Shown here one piece after another: positions 43,666 to 54,460 of a DNA stretch of 64,000 bases. The stretch comes from Aradus depressus (taxonomy: Eukaryota > Arthropoda > Insecta > Hemiptera > Aradidae): contig OY759227.1 of NCBI GenBank assembly GCA_963662175.1, positions 2,326,501 to 2,390,500 on the forward strand, written 5' to 3'. The translations under genes were made by a program, and so were the position numbers. The first letter of the stretch is position 1. Every line of letters starts with the position of its first letter. The notes beneath the pieces were generated by a model. The model was not told the DNA's origin and searched no databases. It saw nothing but the letters and a program-made list of their open reading frames with translations.

Positions 43666-44222
43666 TTAGGGTTGAATGATGGCTTCAACTGCTCCTTTAG
43701 TGTTGGGATATTTACGTCCTGGTAGAGGTGGGCGGAGAAATAGCTGAAGGTTCATAATGCAAATGGTGGATGATTGAATTTCAATTAGATTAATAATATG
43801 AACTGCATAGGTGGTCCGCAGATCCAGCTTGCGTTCATAAGAAGGGAGGACACTTGTTTGGACAAAACTTTTTGAGTAATTATAAGTCTTGAAGAGAAGC
43901 CCACTCCAACACACTATCTCTTCAGGACCTGACAAGCAACTGACGATCAGATCCCTGTCCATATGGAACGTTCTAGAATGTTCGAAAACAAATGAAGTTA
44001 GCGGATGATAATCGAGGTGCATTTCCGCTGCCAATGTTGTATATTTTGAAGGAATATTCTTCTGGAGTAATGTATACGTCTCTTTTCTATTTTTTCATTA
44101 TCCACAATTAATTTTGGGTGATAGAAATTCATCTCAGGTGGAATTGAGCATACAAAAATAAAAGGTAACATTCTTGAAATATATCTGGGGACGAAGTGTC
44201 TGAGAAACAAGGAAGGTTTCAT
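43666..44222 (-). pseudogene. Unrecognised coding remnant in two frames
   Basis: Frames 44222-43998 (LRHFVPRYISRMLPFIFVCS) and 44034-43666 (FVFEHSRTFHMDRDLIVSCL, IQSSTICIMNLQLFLRPPLP) overlap as if one protein of about 180 residues were split by a frameshift. Codon pattern looks genuine. No family is recognised. It lies inside the DNA that separates the two ATPase parts. Confidence 0.35.
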
Positions 44223-44280
44223 CCGGGTTATCCTTGTTATTATTGTCTATTTATATTTTTCGCACAAACACTAATTCACA

Positions 44281-45405
44281 ATGGACTTGAAAAATAAAAT
44301 AAAACTTGTTTATTTGATATATTGTCTAATTTCACTAACTATATACATATACATGGGAGTACTTTCGGTATTTCTACCTTCCTCAGCCAAAAGCATAAGA
44401 GATAAGACTAAGTTAATTTTCAGAATGTCAGCCTCTCGAGGAACCCATTACCCTCCCTACTGGTGTTCCCCATGACGTCAGACATTCCTAACTAAGCTAA
44501 ATTGTCAAGCTGTGAGATATTTTATGACAAGGCGGTCCCCATATTTCAAATGTGTGACCCCTTCTAAGATCTAGATATAAAGCATTAACAATGAACAGGC
44601 GAATAATATAACATTAACAAATCAAAAATAATTGGTTCCAGTTACAACTTAATTGAAATTATTATACTATAAATATATCTATTGGCAAGATTCAGATAAA
44701 TCATATATCTATATATATATATATATATATTGGTAAATTCTATGTATATTTAAACGTACCTGTGCACATCGACTGGAGGGTCATATTATTGGTGACAGTA
44801 AAGGGGAATATTTTAGATTGGTTTGGTCGTTCATACAATTTCCATTTTTTAAAGTTCTGTTTATTTCTAATTGTTCTAATGAGTTGAGCAATGTGCTTTT
44901 TTCGCAGAAATGAAGGTTTTTTATGCCTGTGTCTTTATCAAACGTATGTTTGTGTTGGTTGATGTGTTGTGCAAATGTTGATTTTGTTATGTTGTGTGTT
45001 GTGTCCATGTTAGTATCTATTTCTGATATATGTTCTTTGAGTCTTTGTTTGAATTGTCTCCCAGTTTGTCCTGTATAAACTACGTTGCAAGAGTTGCAAT
45101 TTAATTGATAAACCCCACTCTTTTCTTCTGTTTTTATTCTGTCTTTCGTATTGTTAAGGTGTTTGTAAAGTGTCCTATTTGTTCTGAAACTAACTTTGAA
45201 GTTTTCTTTTTTAAGAATATTGCCTATTTGTTCAGAAATTTTCCCGTAATAGGGTAAGCTTACCCATTTCTTTGTTTCTGTTGTGTTTATTATGTCTAGT
45301 TTGGAGATATCTGGAGATATATTTTGTTGGTTACTTGGAATTATGGGGACCTCCTTGTTATAAAATATCTCACAGCTTGACAATTTAGCTTAGTTAGGAA
45401 TGTCT
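44281..45405 (-). repeat. Inverted partial copy of the Penelope-like element
   Basis: Reverse complement of about 47525-48605. An AT microsatellite (about 44708-44731) matches the longer one at 48105-48163. Confidence 0.85.
44781..45383 (-). CDS. GIY-YIG endonuclease domain, partial Penelope copy
   Basis: 200 codons. GVYQLNCNSCNVVYTGQTGR is the GIY-YIG-type core (G.Y.L.C..C...Y.GQT.R) with RLKEHISE following and a His-rich segment (FAQHINQHKHTF). The frame has no RT part, so it is truncated at the N-terminus. It is intact here, whereas the plus-strand copy is frameshifted. The domain nicks target DNA during Penelope insertion. Confidence 0.8.
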   Translation of the reverse strand: MSSCEIFYNKEVPIIPSNQQNISPDISKLDIINTTETKKWVSLPYYGKISEQIGNILKKENFKVSFRTNRTLYKHLNNTKDRIKTEEKSGVYQLNCNSCNVVYTGQTGRQFKQRLKEHISEIDTNMDTTHNITKSTFAQHINQHKHTFDKDTGIKNLHFCEKSTLLNSLEQLEINRTLKNGNCMNDQTNLKYSPLLSPII

Positions 45406-45633
45406 GACGTCATGGGGAACACCAGTAGGGAGGGTAATGGGTTCCTCGAGAGGCTGACATTCTGAAAATTAAGTTAATCTTATCTCTTATGCTTTTGGCT
45501 GAGGATGGTAGAAATACCGAAAGTACTCCCATGTATATGTATATAGTTAGTGAAATTAGACAATATATCAAATAAACAAGTTTTATTTTATTTTTCAAGT
45601 CCATTTGAATTATTTCACAATATCTCTGCAATA

Positions 45634-48053
45634 ATGTCAGTTTTCATTGATAATGCGTGTCGGGCAAATAATGCAGTTAAGTTTAAGAGATTAAGTGTTA
45701 GGTTCGCAAAAGCTAACAGAAACATTCGTTTTAACAAACAATGCCTTAAAGAAAATGTTATACCTAATTACATCAACGTGTATACGAAAAATAGAAGTAA
45801 AGAAGCGGAAAAAGCAACAAGAAGAGCGGAATTGGAATGGCTACAATTGGAAATTAAACGATGGTACGGGATAAGAGATGAGCTCAGTAAGTCTTTATAC
45901 CATTTAAGACAGGATTTATGTTCGCAGTACAACCATATAGAAATGGTTTTAATAGAGGATGTCATCAGGGAAGAAGTCTGGGAAATAAGTAGAGAAAAAA
46001 CAAAGAAACAGGAAGACAAACTAAAGAAATTATTAAAGAAAAGAGGAACACCTAAATCACATAGAGACGACCAGAACTTCTTGTTTCACAACAAAATTAA
46101 GAACCTATCGGATGTGAATTTAACAGATAAAGAAAACAAAGTTATGGAAAAAGGACTAAAATACAGCATAAAAACACCGGTCACCAAAAAACAAGCGGAA
46201 AAACTAGCAGCCACAGTGGACTCAATATTATATGAAAGGGAACATTTCGACATAAAAACTATTTGCGCCCAGAAGATAAGGAGGAACCAAAACACTAGAA
46301 ACACCCAAGCCACAACCAAGACAGAGGAAAGAACATTCCGAAATCTGAAGAAGAAATTGGAAGAGAATAAAGTTATCACTGTAAAAGCAGACAAAGGAAA
46401 TACTCTAGTGTTGTTAAACAATAGTGATTATGTGAACAAAGTGTCGAGTTTTATAGAAACGAACGGTTTTGTTCAAATAAATAAGAATCCAACCATGTCA
46501 ATACAAAAGAATGTACGTGCAACATTAAATAGATCTAAGTTCATCATAAAAGGTATGTGTGCACAAAGACTTATAGTAATGAACCCCATAACTCCTAGAC
46601 TAACAGGTCTACCCAAAATTCACAAAGAAAATGTCCCAATAAGACCAGTAGTATCATTTATCAACTCGCCAACCCACAAATTATCTAAATTTCTAAATAA
46701 AAACTGAGATCATTCATACAATTTCAACCCTCATATACGGTCATCAATTCTATAGACTTTGTAGAAAAAACCAAATCTATAAATATCACATCGGGGGCGA
46801 AACTATTGTCATTGGACGTCACCAATTTATTTACTAATATCCCCGTGGAGGAATGTCTCGACATTGTTAACTCGTTGATAATTAATACGAAACATTCAAT
46901 TTTTGAAAAAATAGAAATATATGACCTTTTAAAATTATGCACTAGCCAAAATTATTTCATGTTCAATGAACAAATATATGAACAAAAAGACGGACTAGCC
47001 ATGGGTTCCTGCTTATCCCCCCTATTAGCTGACATTTTCATGGACCACTTAGAGAAACTCATCTTACGGGAAACAGTACACAATGATAAAATTAATTTCT
47101 GGTACCGTTATGTTGATGACATATGTATCCTATTTAATGGTTCTAATAGACAAATTAAGCAACTCTTTGACTTTGTAAATAATATTCATGATAAAATAAA
47201 ATTCACCATAGAATTAGGGGGTGACAAATTAAATTTTCTAGACTTGAATTTAAAAATAAATAATAATAACTTGAATACAACATCTACAGAAAACCAACAA
47301 CCACAGATTCAATTATACACAATACATCGAACGCTCCTATATCACATAAACATGCGACATTTTACTCATTCTTCCATAGCGCTTACACAATACCACTAAA
47401 CGTGACAGACAGAAACAAAGAAATAGATATAATCAACAACATAGCCATAAAAAACGGATACAAACAACATACAATAGAAAAAATTAGAAAAAAAGTAACC
47501 AACAAAATCAATTTAAAAGATATCTCCAAACTAGACATAATAAACACAACAGAAACAAAGAAATGGGTAAGCTTACCCTATTACGGGAAAATTTCTGAAC
47601 AAATAGGCAATATTCTTAAAAAAGAAAACTTAGTAAAAAAGTTAGTTTCAGAACAAATAGGACACTTTACAAACACCTTAACAATACGAAAGACAGAATA
47701 AAAACAGAAGAAAAGAGTGGGGTTTATCAATTAAATTGCAACTCTTGCAACCTAGTCTATACAGAACAAACTGGGAGACAATTCAAACAAAGACTCAAAG
47801 AACATATATCAGAAATAGATACTAACATGGACACAACACACAACATAACAAAATCAACATTTGCACAACACATCAACCAACACAAACATACGTTTGATAA
47901 AGACACAGGCATAAAATACCTTCATTTCTGCGAAAAAAGCACATTGCTCAACTCATTAGAACAATTAGAAATAAACAGAACTTTAAAAAATGGAAATTGT
48001 ATGAACGACCAAACCAATCTAAAATATTCCCCTTTACTGTCACCAATAATATG
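45634..48053 (+). pseudogene. Penelope-like RT plus GIY-YIG protein, frameshifted
   Basis: The N-terminal helical region starts MSVFIDNACRANNAVKFKRL. RT motifs are TVKADKGNTLVLLNNSDY (about 46380), LTGLPKIHKENVPIRPVVS (about 46600), SLDVTNLFTNIPVEECLD (about 46808, first Asp), GLAMGSCLSPLLADIFM (about 46993) and FWYRYVDDICILFNG (catalytic, about 47098). The GIY-YIG region is about 47700-48053. Frameshifts occur near 46698 (A-run), 47330 and 47625, the last with a short insertion. The RT of this class is related to telomerase. Confidence 0.87.
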
Positions 48054-48101
48054 ACCCTCCAGTCGATGTGCACAGGTACGTTTGAATATACATAGAATTT
48101 A

Positions 48102-48104
<3 letters not shown>

Positions 48105-48163
<59 letters not shown>
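48105..48163. repeat. AT dinucleotide microsatellite
   Basis: About 29 AT units in the 3' part of the Penelope element, followed by AGATATAGATATATG. Confidence 0.95.
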
Positions 48164-48165
<2 letters not shown>

Positions 48166-48652
48166 TATAGATATATGATTTATCTGAATCTTGCCAATAG
48201 ATATATTTATATAATTTACAGTATAATAATTTTAATTAAGTTGTAACTGGAACCAATTATTTTTGATTTGTTAATGTTATATTATTCGCCTGTTCATTGT
48301 TAATGCTTTATACCTAGATCTTAGAAGGGGTCACACATTTGAAATATGGGGACCGCCTTGTCATAAAATATCTCACAGCTTGACAATTTAGCTTAGTTAG
48401 GAATGTCTGACGTCATGGGGAACACCAGTAGGGAGGGTAATGGGTTCCTCGAGAGGCTGACATTCTGAAAATTAACTTAGTCTTATCTCTTATGCTTTTG
48501 GCTGAGGATGGTAGAAATACCGAAAGTACTCCCATGTATATGTATATAGTTAGTGAAATTAGACAATATATCAAATAAACAAGTTTTATTTTATTTTTCA
48601 AGTCCATTTGAATTATTTCACAATATCTCTGCAATAATGTCAGTTTTCACTA

Positions 48653-48990
48653 ATTAACAAGGTTCTTGAAACTGTTTTGTCACCAAGAGACACAAAATAA
48701 CAATATTTACACAATATACAAATGTTTCATCGTCCATTTTTTTCATATATATGGCGAAATTACAATACAATCTATAAGCAGGTATATTATTATTGAAAAT
48801 TCTACTTGCATTATATGATTCACGTCTGTCTGGTTAGTACCATTTTGTGTCTTACTTTCAGTGGAAAATTATTGATAGTTGGTGATCTATATATATAAAG
48901 TCAGGGAAAGAAGGCTTCACGAATTTGCTCATTCTAACAAATATAATCCGTGGCAACTCCACAAAAGAGACAGGTAAAAAAAAAATAATG
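48653..48990. other. Non-coding stretch with a TATA-like box
   Basis: No frame. CTATATATATAAAGTCA near 48886 resembles a TATA box directed rightward to the ATPase remnant, though the true ATPase promoter lies elsewhere. Confidence 0.35.
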
Positions 48991-48994
48991 TGAA

Positions 48995-49183
48995 ATGAGA
49001 ATGTCAACTTTTGATATCGCTACAAAGCCAAATAGGAAAAAAAGGTGTACATTTGATATGTTTCAAAAGATGTGTGCACTATGTTGGGACAGTGATCCCT
49101 ATGGTTTCTTTGTCCTTGATAAAACTCGAGAGGCAGACAATGGAAGGTATCGACAGGGCTTTGACACCTTTATATTGATGTAA
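48995..49183 (+). pseudogene. Packaging ATPase C-terminal part, copy A
   Basis: From about 49033 it reads TFDMFQKMCALCWDSDPYGF, then FVLDKTREADNGRYRQGFDT ending FILM. Copy B has the same end at 53764-53880 directly joined to its ATPase, showing that this piece was separated from 42860 by insertion. Confidence 0.78.
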
Positions 49184-49208
49184 GTGTACCGCAGCAGCTC
49201 AGTTTAAA

Positions 49209-49853
49209 ATGAAACGCTCAGTAGTACGAGATATTATCAAGACCTCTAAAGGTTTGAGAAAAAAGTTCAAATCTTTCAAGAAGGGGGCTTTAGAGACTCA
49301 TGAATCACTAGAGAAAACATTCGAACCAGTTACAAAACCACTGCTACAAATAACGGAAACTCTGAAACAAGCACCTACCAAGTCGATAACCGAGACTTCA
49401 CCATTCCCAAAAATAGAGAAATCTGAAATATATCCAGAAGAAGAAAAAATCATCACACCAATCAGTGGAAAACCAAAAACTCAACTCTACACTCCTTCAT
49501 TCAGTACACCTGGGAGGGAAGAAGTCCCTTTTGAAGAAGAAGTCTTTGAGAGTACATCACCACCTATTACACTTGTAGAAGAGGCACAATTTTTGTCTCA
49601 GACTGCGTATGGGAGAGATGCAGTAGAAAGAATGATTGAATCATCCAATTTTGGTCTATTTTTGCGTCCATATATTAGAAAGTTTTTTAGTGGAGACACA
49701 AAGGACTTTGACACTCGCTATGGACTCCGCTTTCTCCCCAGCGGTGGGTTAACGTTAGGTAATGCTAGCGTCCGGGTGGATCTAGTAGATTTAGAAATTA
49801 AAGACAAATTTTATGAAGGTACACCGGGACTCTATGAACTTTTGTTTTGCTAG
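49209..49853 (+). CDS. DUF8207-like protein (copy A), intact
   Basis: 214 codons, starting 25 bp after the ATPase stop. It has a basic N-terminal region (KKFKSFKKGA), a long Pro/Glu/Thr-rich middle, and a conserved end TRYGLRFLPSGGLTLGNASV followed by YEGTPGLYELLF. The end is typical of DUF8207 proteins seen in arthropod polinton-like loci. The role is unknown; a minor capsid or core protein is plausible. A truncated homologue is at 53575-53739. This is one of the few unbroken genes of the element. Confidence 0.68.
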   Translation: MKRSVVRDIIKTSKGLRKKFKSFKKGALETHESLEKTFEPVTKPLLQITETLKQAPTKSITETSPFPKIEKSEIYPEEEKIITPISGKPKTQLYTPSFSTPGREEVPFEEEVFESTSPPITLVEEAQFLSQTAYGRDAVERMIESSNFGLFLRPYIRKFFSGDTKDFDTRYGLRFLPSGGLTLGNASVRVDLVDLEIKDKFYEGTPGLYELLFC

Positions 49854-51282
49854 GTTTTTGTTTAAATGAACCTTATAATTAAATAAAAATGAATTGAATA
49901 ATAATTTTAAAAAAATGGATTTTAATGGATTCTATAATTTAAAAAAATAAAATAATTTATCTACCATATGGTTGAGTGAAGCTCTTAATATCAAACTAAA
50001 AAAAATATCTCATAAATAACCCTACAAAAACTTGCAATTACATTAATCGTATCAATCCAAAAAAAAAAATCAAAATTTCTCCCGGTATGATTCTAAAGAA
50101 TAAATTATTAACTAGTATGTCCCGAAAAAATTGGTACTGACCTCAAAGGCGTAGTCCGTGGGGCCCCCATGTGTTTCGAAATTTGAACTTCACTGAGAGA
50201 GATTTGGGGAATTAAAAAGAAATTAAAACATGGTTATAAATTCACAAAATTTATTTAATGCTTGTCGACCGGCCATTTTGGAATAAAAAAATATATAAAT
50301 TGAGTACTCACATGACGTCATGGAAACTAAAACTAAAAATTAACATTATTTACAGAGTTGCAGATCAAAAGTTAACATCCTCCATTAGTTTACATCTCCA
50401 CACAATCACCCCATTCACAATTCACTTCTTTACAACTTTTCAGTATATGCAAATAAAAAAAAAACAACTTTGGACACAAGTTTGGCCTTCTCGAGGCTTG
50501 GAGGTAGACTGGCTTCACCTTCAAATGGCAGCTTGAGATCGTCTTTCCGTCGGTGTTTTGTTCTTCTGAACTTGATATTTCTTCGACTTTAATAATTTTT
50601 CGAAGTATTCTTGCTTCTTTTCTTTTCCTTTTGTCTTCTTAATTATCTTTTTAATTTTGTATGAGTTTACTTTTAAACTTTGACTCCTGTTTCTTTAAAA
50701 AAATTACATAAACTTATTTTGTAAATCTTGTTGAAGCTGAACCACACCAAGCGGCTAGAATCCGAACTAACTCGAAATCTTGGTTAAATTTTCACATTTT
50801 ATAAATTTTTTTCAAACGGCTCTTTTCTTCATATTTTCCTTTTTCAATCTCTTCTTAATAAATGTTGGAAATTTTATGCAAAATTCCAAAAGATTCCTGT
50901 TCATATTTCTTCTGTTTTTGAGTTTTATAAAAATTTTCTTATTTCACTAAAATTTTCGTTTCTTCTTCATTTCATCCACTTTTTACAGTCTATGTTTTTT
51001 AACTTCTCTCAAGATTTGGTTCTTTGTACTTCAGTTTTTTTGAGTCTATTTTGGGTTTCAAAAAAAAATATCCTTTCCTACGCCATTTTAGGTTATTGCA
51101 TTGTTTGCTTATTTCTTTTAACTGAATTTTGTTCCTTTCTGCTTTTCACTCCTTGTGTACGTCTTTATTTTCTTCTTTGGGCTGAAAATTCGATTTCTTC
51201 TCTCAAAGTGGTTCAAAAAAAATTATAACGTCGTGTAGACATTAGTTGTCATGGCAACGGGTTGTTGTTTACATTACAATTT
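49854..51282. other. AT-rich stretch, no supported gene
   Basis: Only low-complexity Phe/Leu/Ser-rich frames occur (for example 50992-51228). This is the junction zone between copies A and B. No terminal repeats were detected by eye. Confidence 0.4.
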
Positions 51283-51662
51283 TTAAAAGAACCTATGACC
51301 TACAGAAATGAGGATTTAGCGATATATAAGGATATACTGACGGTTACAAATGTTCATAAAAGACATTTCAGTGAAGCTAAAAGTTTGAGCAGGAATAAAA
51401 GTTTCAAGTATAAAAATATAATTGCAAAATTATTTACGCCTACTACCAGACAATATCACACCCGTTCAAAAAAATCTCAATTTTCTGGCTCGGCTTATGG
51501 AGGAATGGTACAAGACCTATATATGAGCGTTAGGAAGACCCCAACGACCTCTGCAACAGATTAAGCTTGCTCTATGCTAGCGAAGCAGCAGGAGGTGGAC
51601 CTCATTCGAATGAAATCTCGTCAACATTGGAAGAGTTGAGAGAAGCAAATATTATATATTAA
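51283..51662 (+). pseudogene. Conserved protein upstream of RING (copy B)
   Basis: Homologue of 30832-31239. KRHFSEAK, KYKNIIAKLF and YHTRSKKSQFSG are followed after a frameshift (about 51515) by GGGPHSNEISSTLEELREAN in another frame. Confidence 0.6.
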
Positions 51663-51664
51663 CC

Positions 51665-51862
51665 AAGACCTCTAGTGCAGATGAGGAGGAATCGACCAGT
51701 TCTGAGCAATATTTGGTAGATCTTCATTGTAAGGTGTGTTTCGATGCCATTGTAGATACGGTCATATTACCATGTGGTCATTTTACCTGTATAGACTTTT
51801 CTGTTTTTTGTCCCTATTGTAGAAGTTCAAAAATTGGTGTATATAGAGTAAATTTCACCTGA
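51665..51862 (+). pseudogene. RING-finger domain (copy B)
   Basis: Reads CKVCFDAIVDTVILPCGHFTC, then FCPYCRSSKIGVYRVNF and a stop at 51860-51862. No ATG of its own precedes it, unlike copy A. It is an IAP-type RING. Confidence 0.65.
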
Positions 51863-51879
51863 GGGGTTTTAGTTCTAAA

Positions 51880-52437
51880 ATGACCATTGACAAGTTCGGA
51901 CGACATGTCGGTAAGCGGTATTACCACAATCAGCAAAAATTATACAATACAGTTCAAGCTTTGAAAGGAGAGGACCGATTTAGACAGGTTGAAGCTGGAG
52001 GAGTTCTCGATGTCAACCATAGGCGAATAATCAATTTAGGAGAAGGAATGGATGGATCAGATGCTGCTTCCAGAAATTATGTCGATTCTCGAATTTCAAG
52101 TTTTTCTCAGTCAGGAAGCAAAATTGACTTTAATGCTAAAAGGCTAATAAATGTAGAGGATCCATCGGACCCATCTGATGCAGCTACGAAAGGATATGTG
52201 GACAGATCGGCAAGGTTCTACACTGATCTCAAAAATTGGCTTGGAGCGTATATCAACGGGAGTAAGAAAAGACTAGTAAATGTCAGCCCTCCCATAGATT
52301 CTAATGATGTAGTCACGCTCAACTATCTTCAAAGAGAATTGGCTCACTTGGTCAAGAAAATTGATAATTCTGGATTCGTAACTCTTCAGCATCTTCAACG
52401 AGAACTGTCGAAATATATGCAAAAAACAGAACCATAA
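51880..52437 (+). CDS. Fibre-like repeat protein, intact
   Basis: 185 codons beginning MTIDKFGRHVGKRYYHNQQ. Three repeats follow of the form (V/I)(L)D(V/F)N.(K/R)R(I/L)(I)N(L/V)...DP.SDAA(S/T)..YVD: 52002-52095 (INLGEGMDGSDAASRNYVD), 52126-52205 (INVEDPSDPSDAATKGYVD) and 52251-52330 (VNVSPPIDSNDVVTLNYLQ). Similar repeats occur in phage tail fibres and in putative trimeric fibres of arthropod adintovirus/parvovirus-type genomes. It ends in coiled-coil-like helices. A receptor-binding role is inferred. It lies 17 bp after the RING stop and before integrase. Confidence 0.65.
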   Translation: MTIDKFGRHVGKRYYHNQQKLYNTVQALKGEDRFRQVEAGGVLDVNHRRIINLGEGMDGSDAASRNYVDSRISSFSQSGSKIDFNAKRLINVEDPSDPSDAATKGYVDRSARFYTDLKNWLGAYINGSKKRLVNVSPPIDSNDVVTLNYLQRELAHLVKKIDNSGFVTLQHLQRELSKYMQKTEP

Positions 52438-52489
52438 TGTTTAAATTGGATTGAAGCAAATGATTTAGTATTAGTCTGATAGAGTTTGT

Positions 52490-53442
52490 CATGGGGTATT
52501 CAATATACTTTCAAAACCTTACACACCAAGAGAAGTTGTCGTTAGAGAACTCCATAAACCAGCTCGTGTTAATTACCCTCGACGTAAAGTGCTTTTAAAA
52601 GGAGTGGACGATTTGTGGGAGGCAGATTTGGTCGAGATGGTGCCCTATTGGCGAATCAATAAAGGCTTTAAATATTTATTGACCGTAATCGATGGTTTCT
52701 CGAAATATGCCTGGGCAATACCATTGAAGCGAAAAACAGGACCAGAAGTTACAAAAGCGCTAGAGACTATATTTCTCGAGAGTAAACGTATACTCAATTA
52801 TTGCTAACAGATGAAGGACGTGAATTCTACTGTACTATCTTCCAGACTCCTATGACAAAAAAATCATATTCAGCACTATTCTACATACTCTGGAAAGAAG
52901 GCATCGATTGCTGAACGATTTATTAGAACATTAAAAGGACATATGTGGAAAATGTTCACCTTGAATGGAAATCATAAATATGTCGACTTGCTACCTGCTC
53001 TGCTTTCAAGATATAATAATACAAAGTACCGTACAATACAAGCCACTCCGTCTGAGTTTGTCGCTAATAAGAAGCTTCAAAATGAGCTAATTGCCACTGT
53101 TTATGCAGCCCCCGCTACCACTACCAAACCTAAATTCAAGGAGGGGGATTATGTCCGCATATCAAAATTACGCAATGCATTTGCCAAAGGCTATCTTGCA
53201 CAATTCCCACCTGAGATCTTCAAGTTGTGAAGTTGCAATTTACAAACCCCATCACATACCTTTTACAAGATGCAAATAATCAAGACACATTTGGCGCATT
53301 TTATAAAGAAGAATTACAGATTGAAAAAGATCCTGGTGTTTATCTCATTGAAAAAGTTCTTCGACGAAAAGGGAATCGCGTATATGTGAAGTGCTTCGGC
53401 TTGGCAGAAAAAAGTTGGGTCAATTTATCTCAATTAGTGTGA
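52490..53442 (+). pseudogene. Polinton-type retroviral-like integrase, frameshifted
   Basis: Reads KPARVNYPRRKVLLKGVDDL, WEADLVEMVPYWRINKGFKY (first catalytic Asp) and VIDGFSKYAWAIPLK; then LTDEGREFYC in a shifted frame (second Asp, about 52807), and IAERFIRTLKGHMWKMF (catalytic Glu, about 52905-52955). The C-terminal module FKEGDYVRISKLRNAFAKGY is followed after another shift by the VYVKCFGLAEKSWVN end. Frame breaks occur near 52795, 52860 and 53225. Integrase is the marker separating polintons from plain DNA viruses. Copy A has none. Confidence 0.8.
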
Positions 53443-53574
53443 ATATAAAAAATAAAATCTTTTCAAATTATTTTTTTATTTTTCCCTTCCCTTAAGGTGT
53501 TTATAAATCAATATCGAGGTGGGGAGATGAGTCTGCTTCAAGCCCTTAATTTCTGCCATTGATTTATCTCTCTT

Positions 53575-53739
53575 TATACCTTTTCAGAGTTTCAGTTAAT
53601 TCTTGAAGAGGTTTAATAACAGGTTCGAATGTTTTTTCCAGTGATTCCTGGGTCTCTAGAGATCCTCTCTTGATAGATTTGAATTTTTTCTCAAACCTTT
53701 AGAGGTCTCTACAATATCCCTTACTATTGAACGTTTCAT
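53575..53739 (-). pseudogene. DUF8207-like protein fragment (copy B)
   Basis: Starts MKRSIVRDIVETSKG, then a frameshift and KKFKSIKRGSLETQESLEK. It matches the first ~55 residues of 49209-49853, and the rest is missing. It lies directly after the ATPase stop, as in copy A. Confidence 0.65.
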
Positions 53740-53763
53740 TTTAAACTGAGGAAAGAAACCTAT

Positions 53764-54460
53764 TTACATTAATATAAATGTGTCAAACCCTTTCCGGTAC
53801 CTCCCCCCGTCCACCTTCCGGGTCTTATCAAGGACAAAGAACCCATATGGGTCATCGTCCCAACATAGAGCACACATTTTTTTCAAACAAATCAAATGTG
53901 AGATCACCCGAGCTGACGTGATCTTGATAAATATGTTTTAAATTTAACAGATCTTGACGAAAAAGTATTAAAAAGTTGGCATTGTCTCTAATTAAATGTT
54001 TGGGTATGTGCGCATATGTTTGCCCAATATAAATAGGGTATATAGACTTATGCCGTCCCATGCTAAAATATTTTCTGATTATATTGTGGTTATCGAGGCT
54101 GACGTCATCAAATACAAAGACCTATTCAGGTTTTGCATCTTCCAATTGTATCATAGTTTTCGAGTCATTGAATGTGTAATATCCAATTTCAGGAACTGTT
54201 CATAACCTCTTTCAAAAAAGTGTATTTGCTCTGTGATAAAGATCGAGAGTAAACGTAAACATTTTCAAAACGAAGACCATTTTCATCGAGGAGAAGGCTA
54301 ATGACCAAATTGGTTTTCCCCGATCCACTAGCTCCGCAAACAATTATCAGGGGGCTTGCTGGTAACAGACTCGTCGTCGTCGTGGATTCTACATTTTCAT
54401 TGTCACTGGGAAGAAGATTAACAGAAGATTCAGTTGTAAAGGCTGAGACTCTAAATACAT
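53764..54460 (-). pseudogene. Packaging ATPase (copy B)
   Basis: The start at 54460 (MYLESQPLQL) is chosen because it aligns with copy A. A frameshift near 54415 follows. Walker A is GASGSGKTNLVIS (about 54320). A break near 54190-54060 lies across the Walker B region, then IGQTYAHIPKHLIRDNANF, FDLFEKNVCSMLGR and the conserved FILM end. Spacing to the divergent PLA2 gene is 75 bp. Confidence 0.78.

Larger units (their letters stand above)
44281..48652 (+). mobile_element. Penelope-like retroelement with inverted 5' partial copy
   Basis: Direct pseudo-LTR copies lie at about 45362-45652 and 48337-48652. An RT plus GIY-YIG coding region lies between them. An inverted partial copy (44281-45361, the 3' GIY-YIG half reversed) lies upstream. 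This tail-inverted arrangement is characteristic of Penelope-like elements. Confidence 0.87.
30647..49853 (-). mobile_element. Polinton-like (Maverick/adintovirus-type) element, copy A, decayed and interrupted
   Basis: Gene set: RING protein, PolB, VDFQGF-motif protein, major capsid, small basic ORF, penton, protease and PLA2-minor capsid on the minus strand; ATPase and DUF8207-like on the plus strand. Several of these recur with the same order in copy B. The combination of protein-primed PolB, packaging ATPase, adenain-like protease and double-jelly-roll capsid defines polinton-like elements. It is interrupted by Gypsy C and a Penelope-like element. Terminal inverted repeats were not identified and the ends are approximate. 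Confidence 0.82.

Noticed and set aside
48105..48163. AT repeat as a replication origin
   Set aside because: Ordinary microsatellite within a Penelope element; a shorter version lies in the inverted arm.
50992..51228. Hydrophobic plus-strand frame suggestive of a membrane protein
   Set aside because: Phe/Leu/Ser-rich from T-rich DNA, with no homologue in copy A and no conserved motif.
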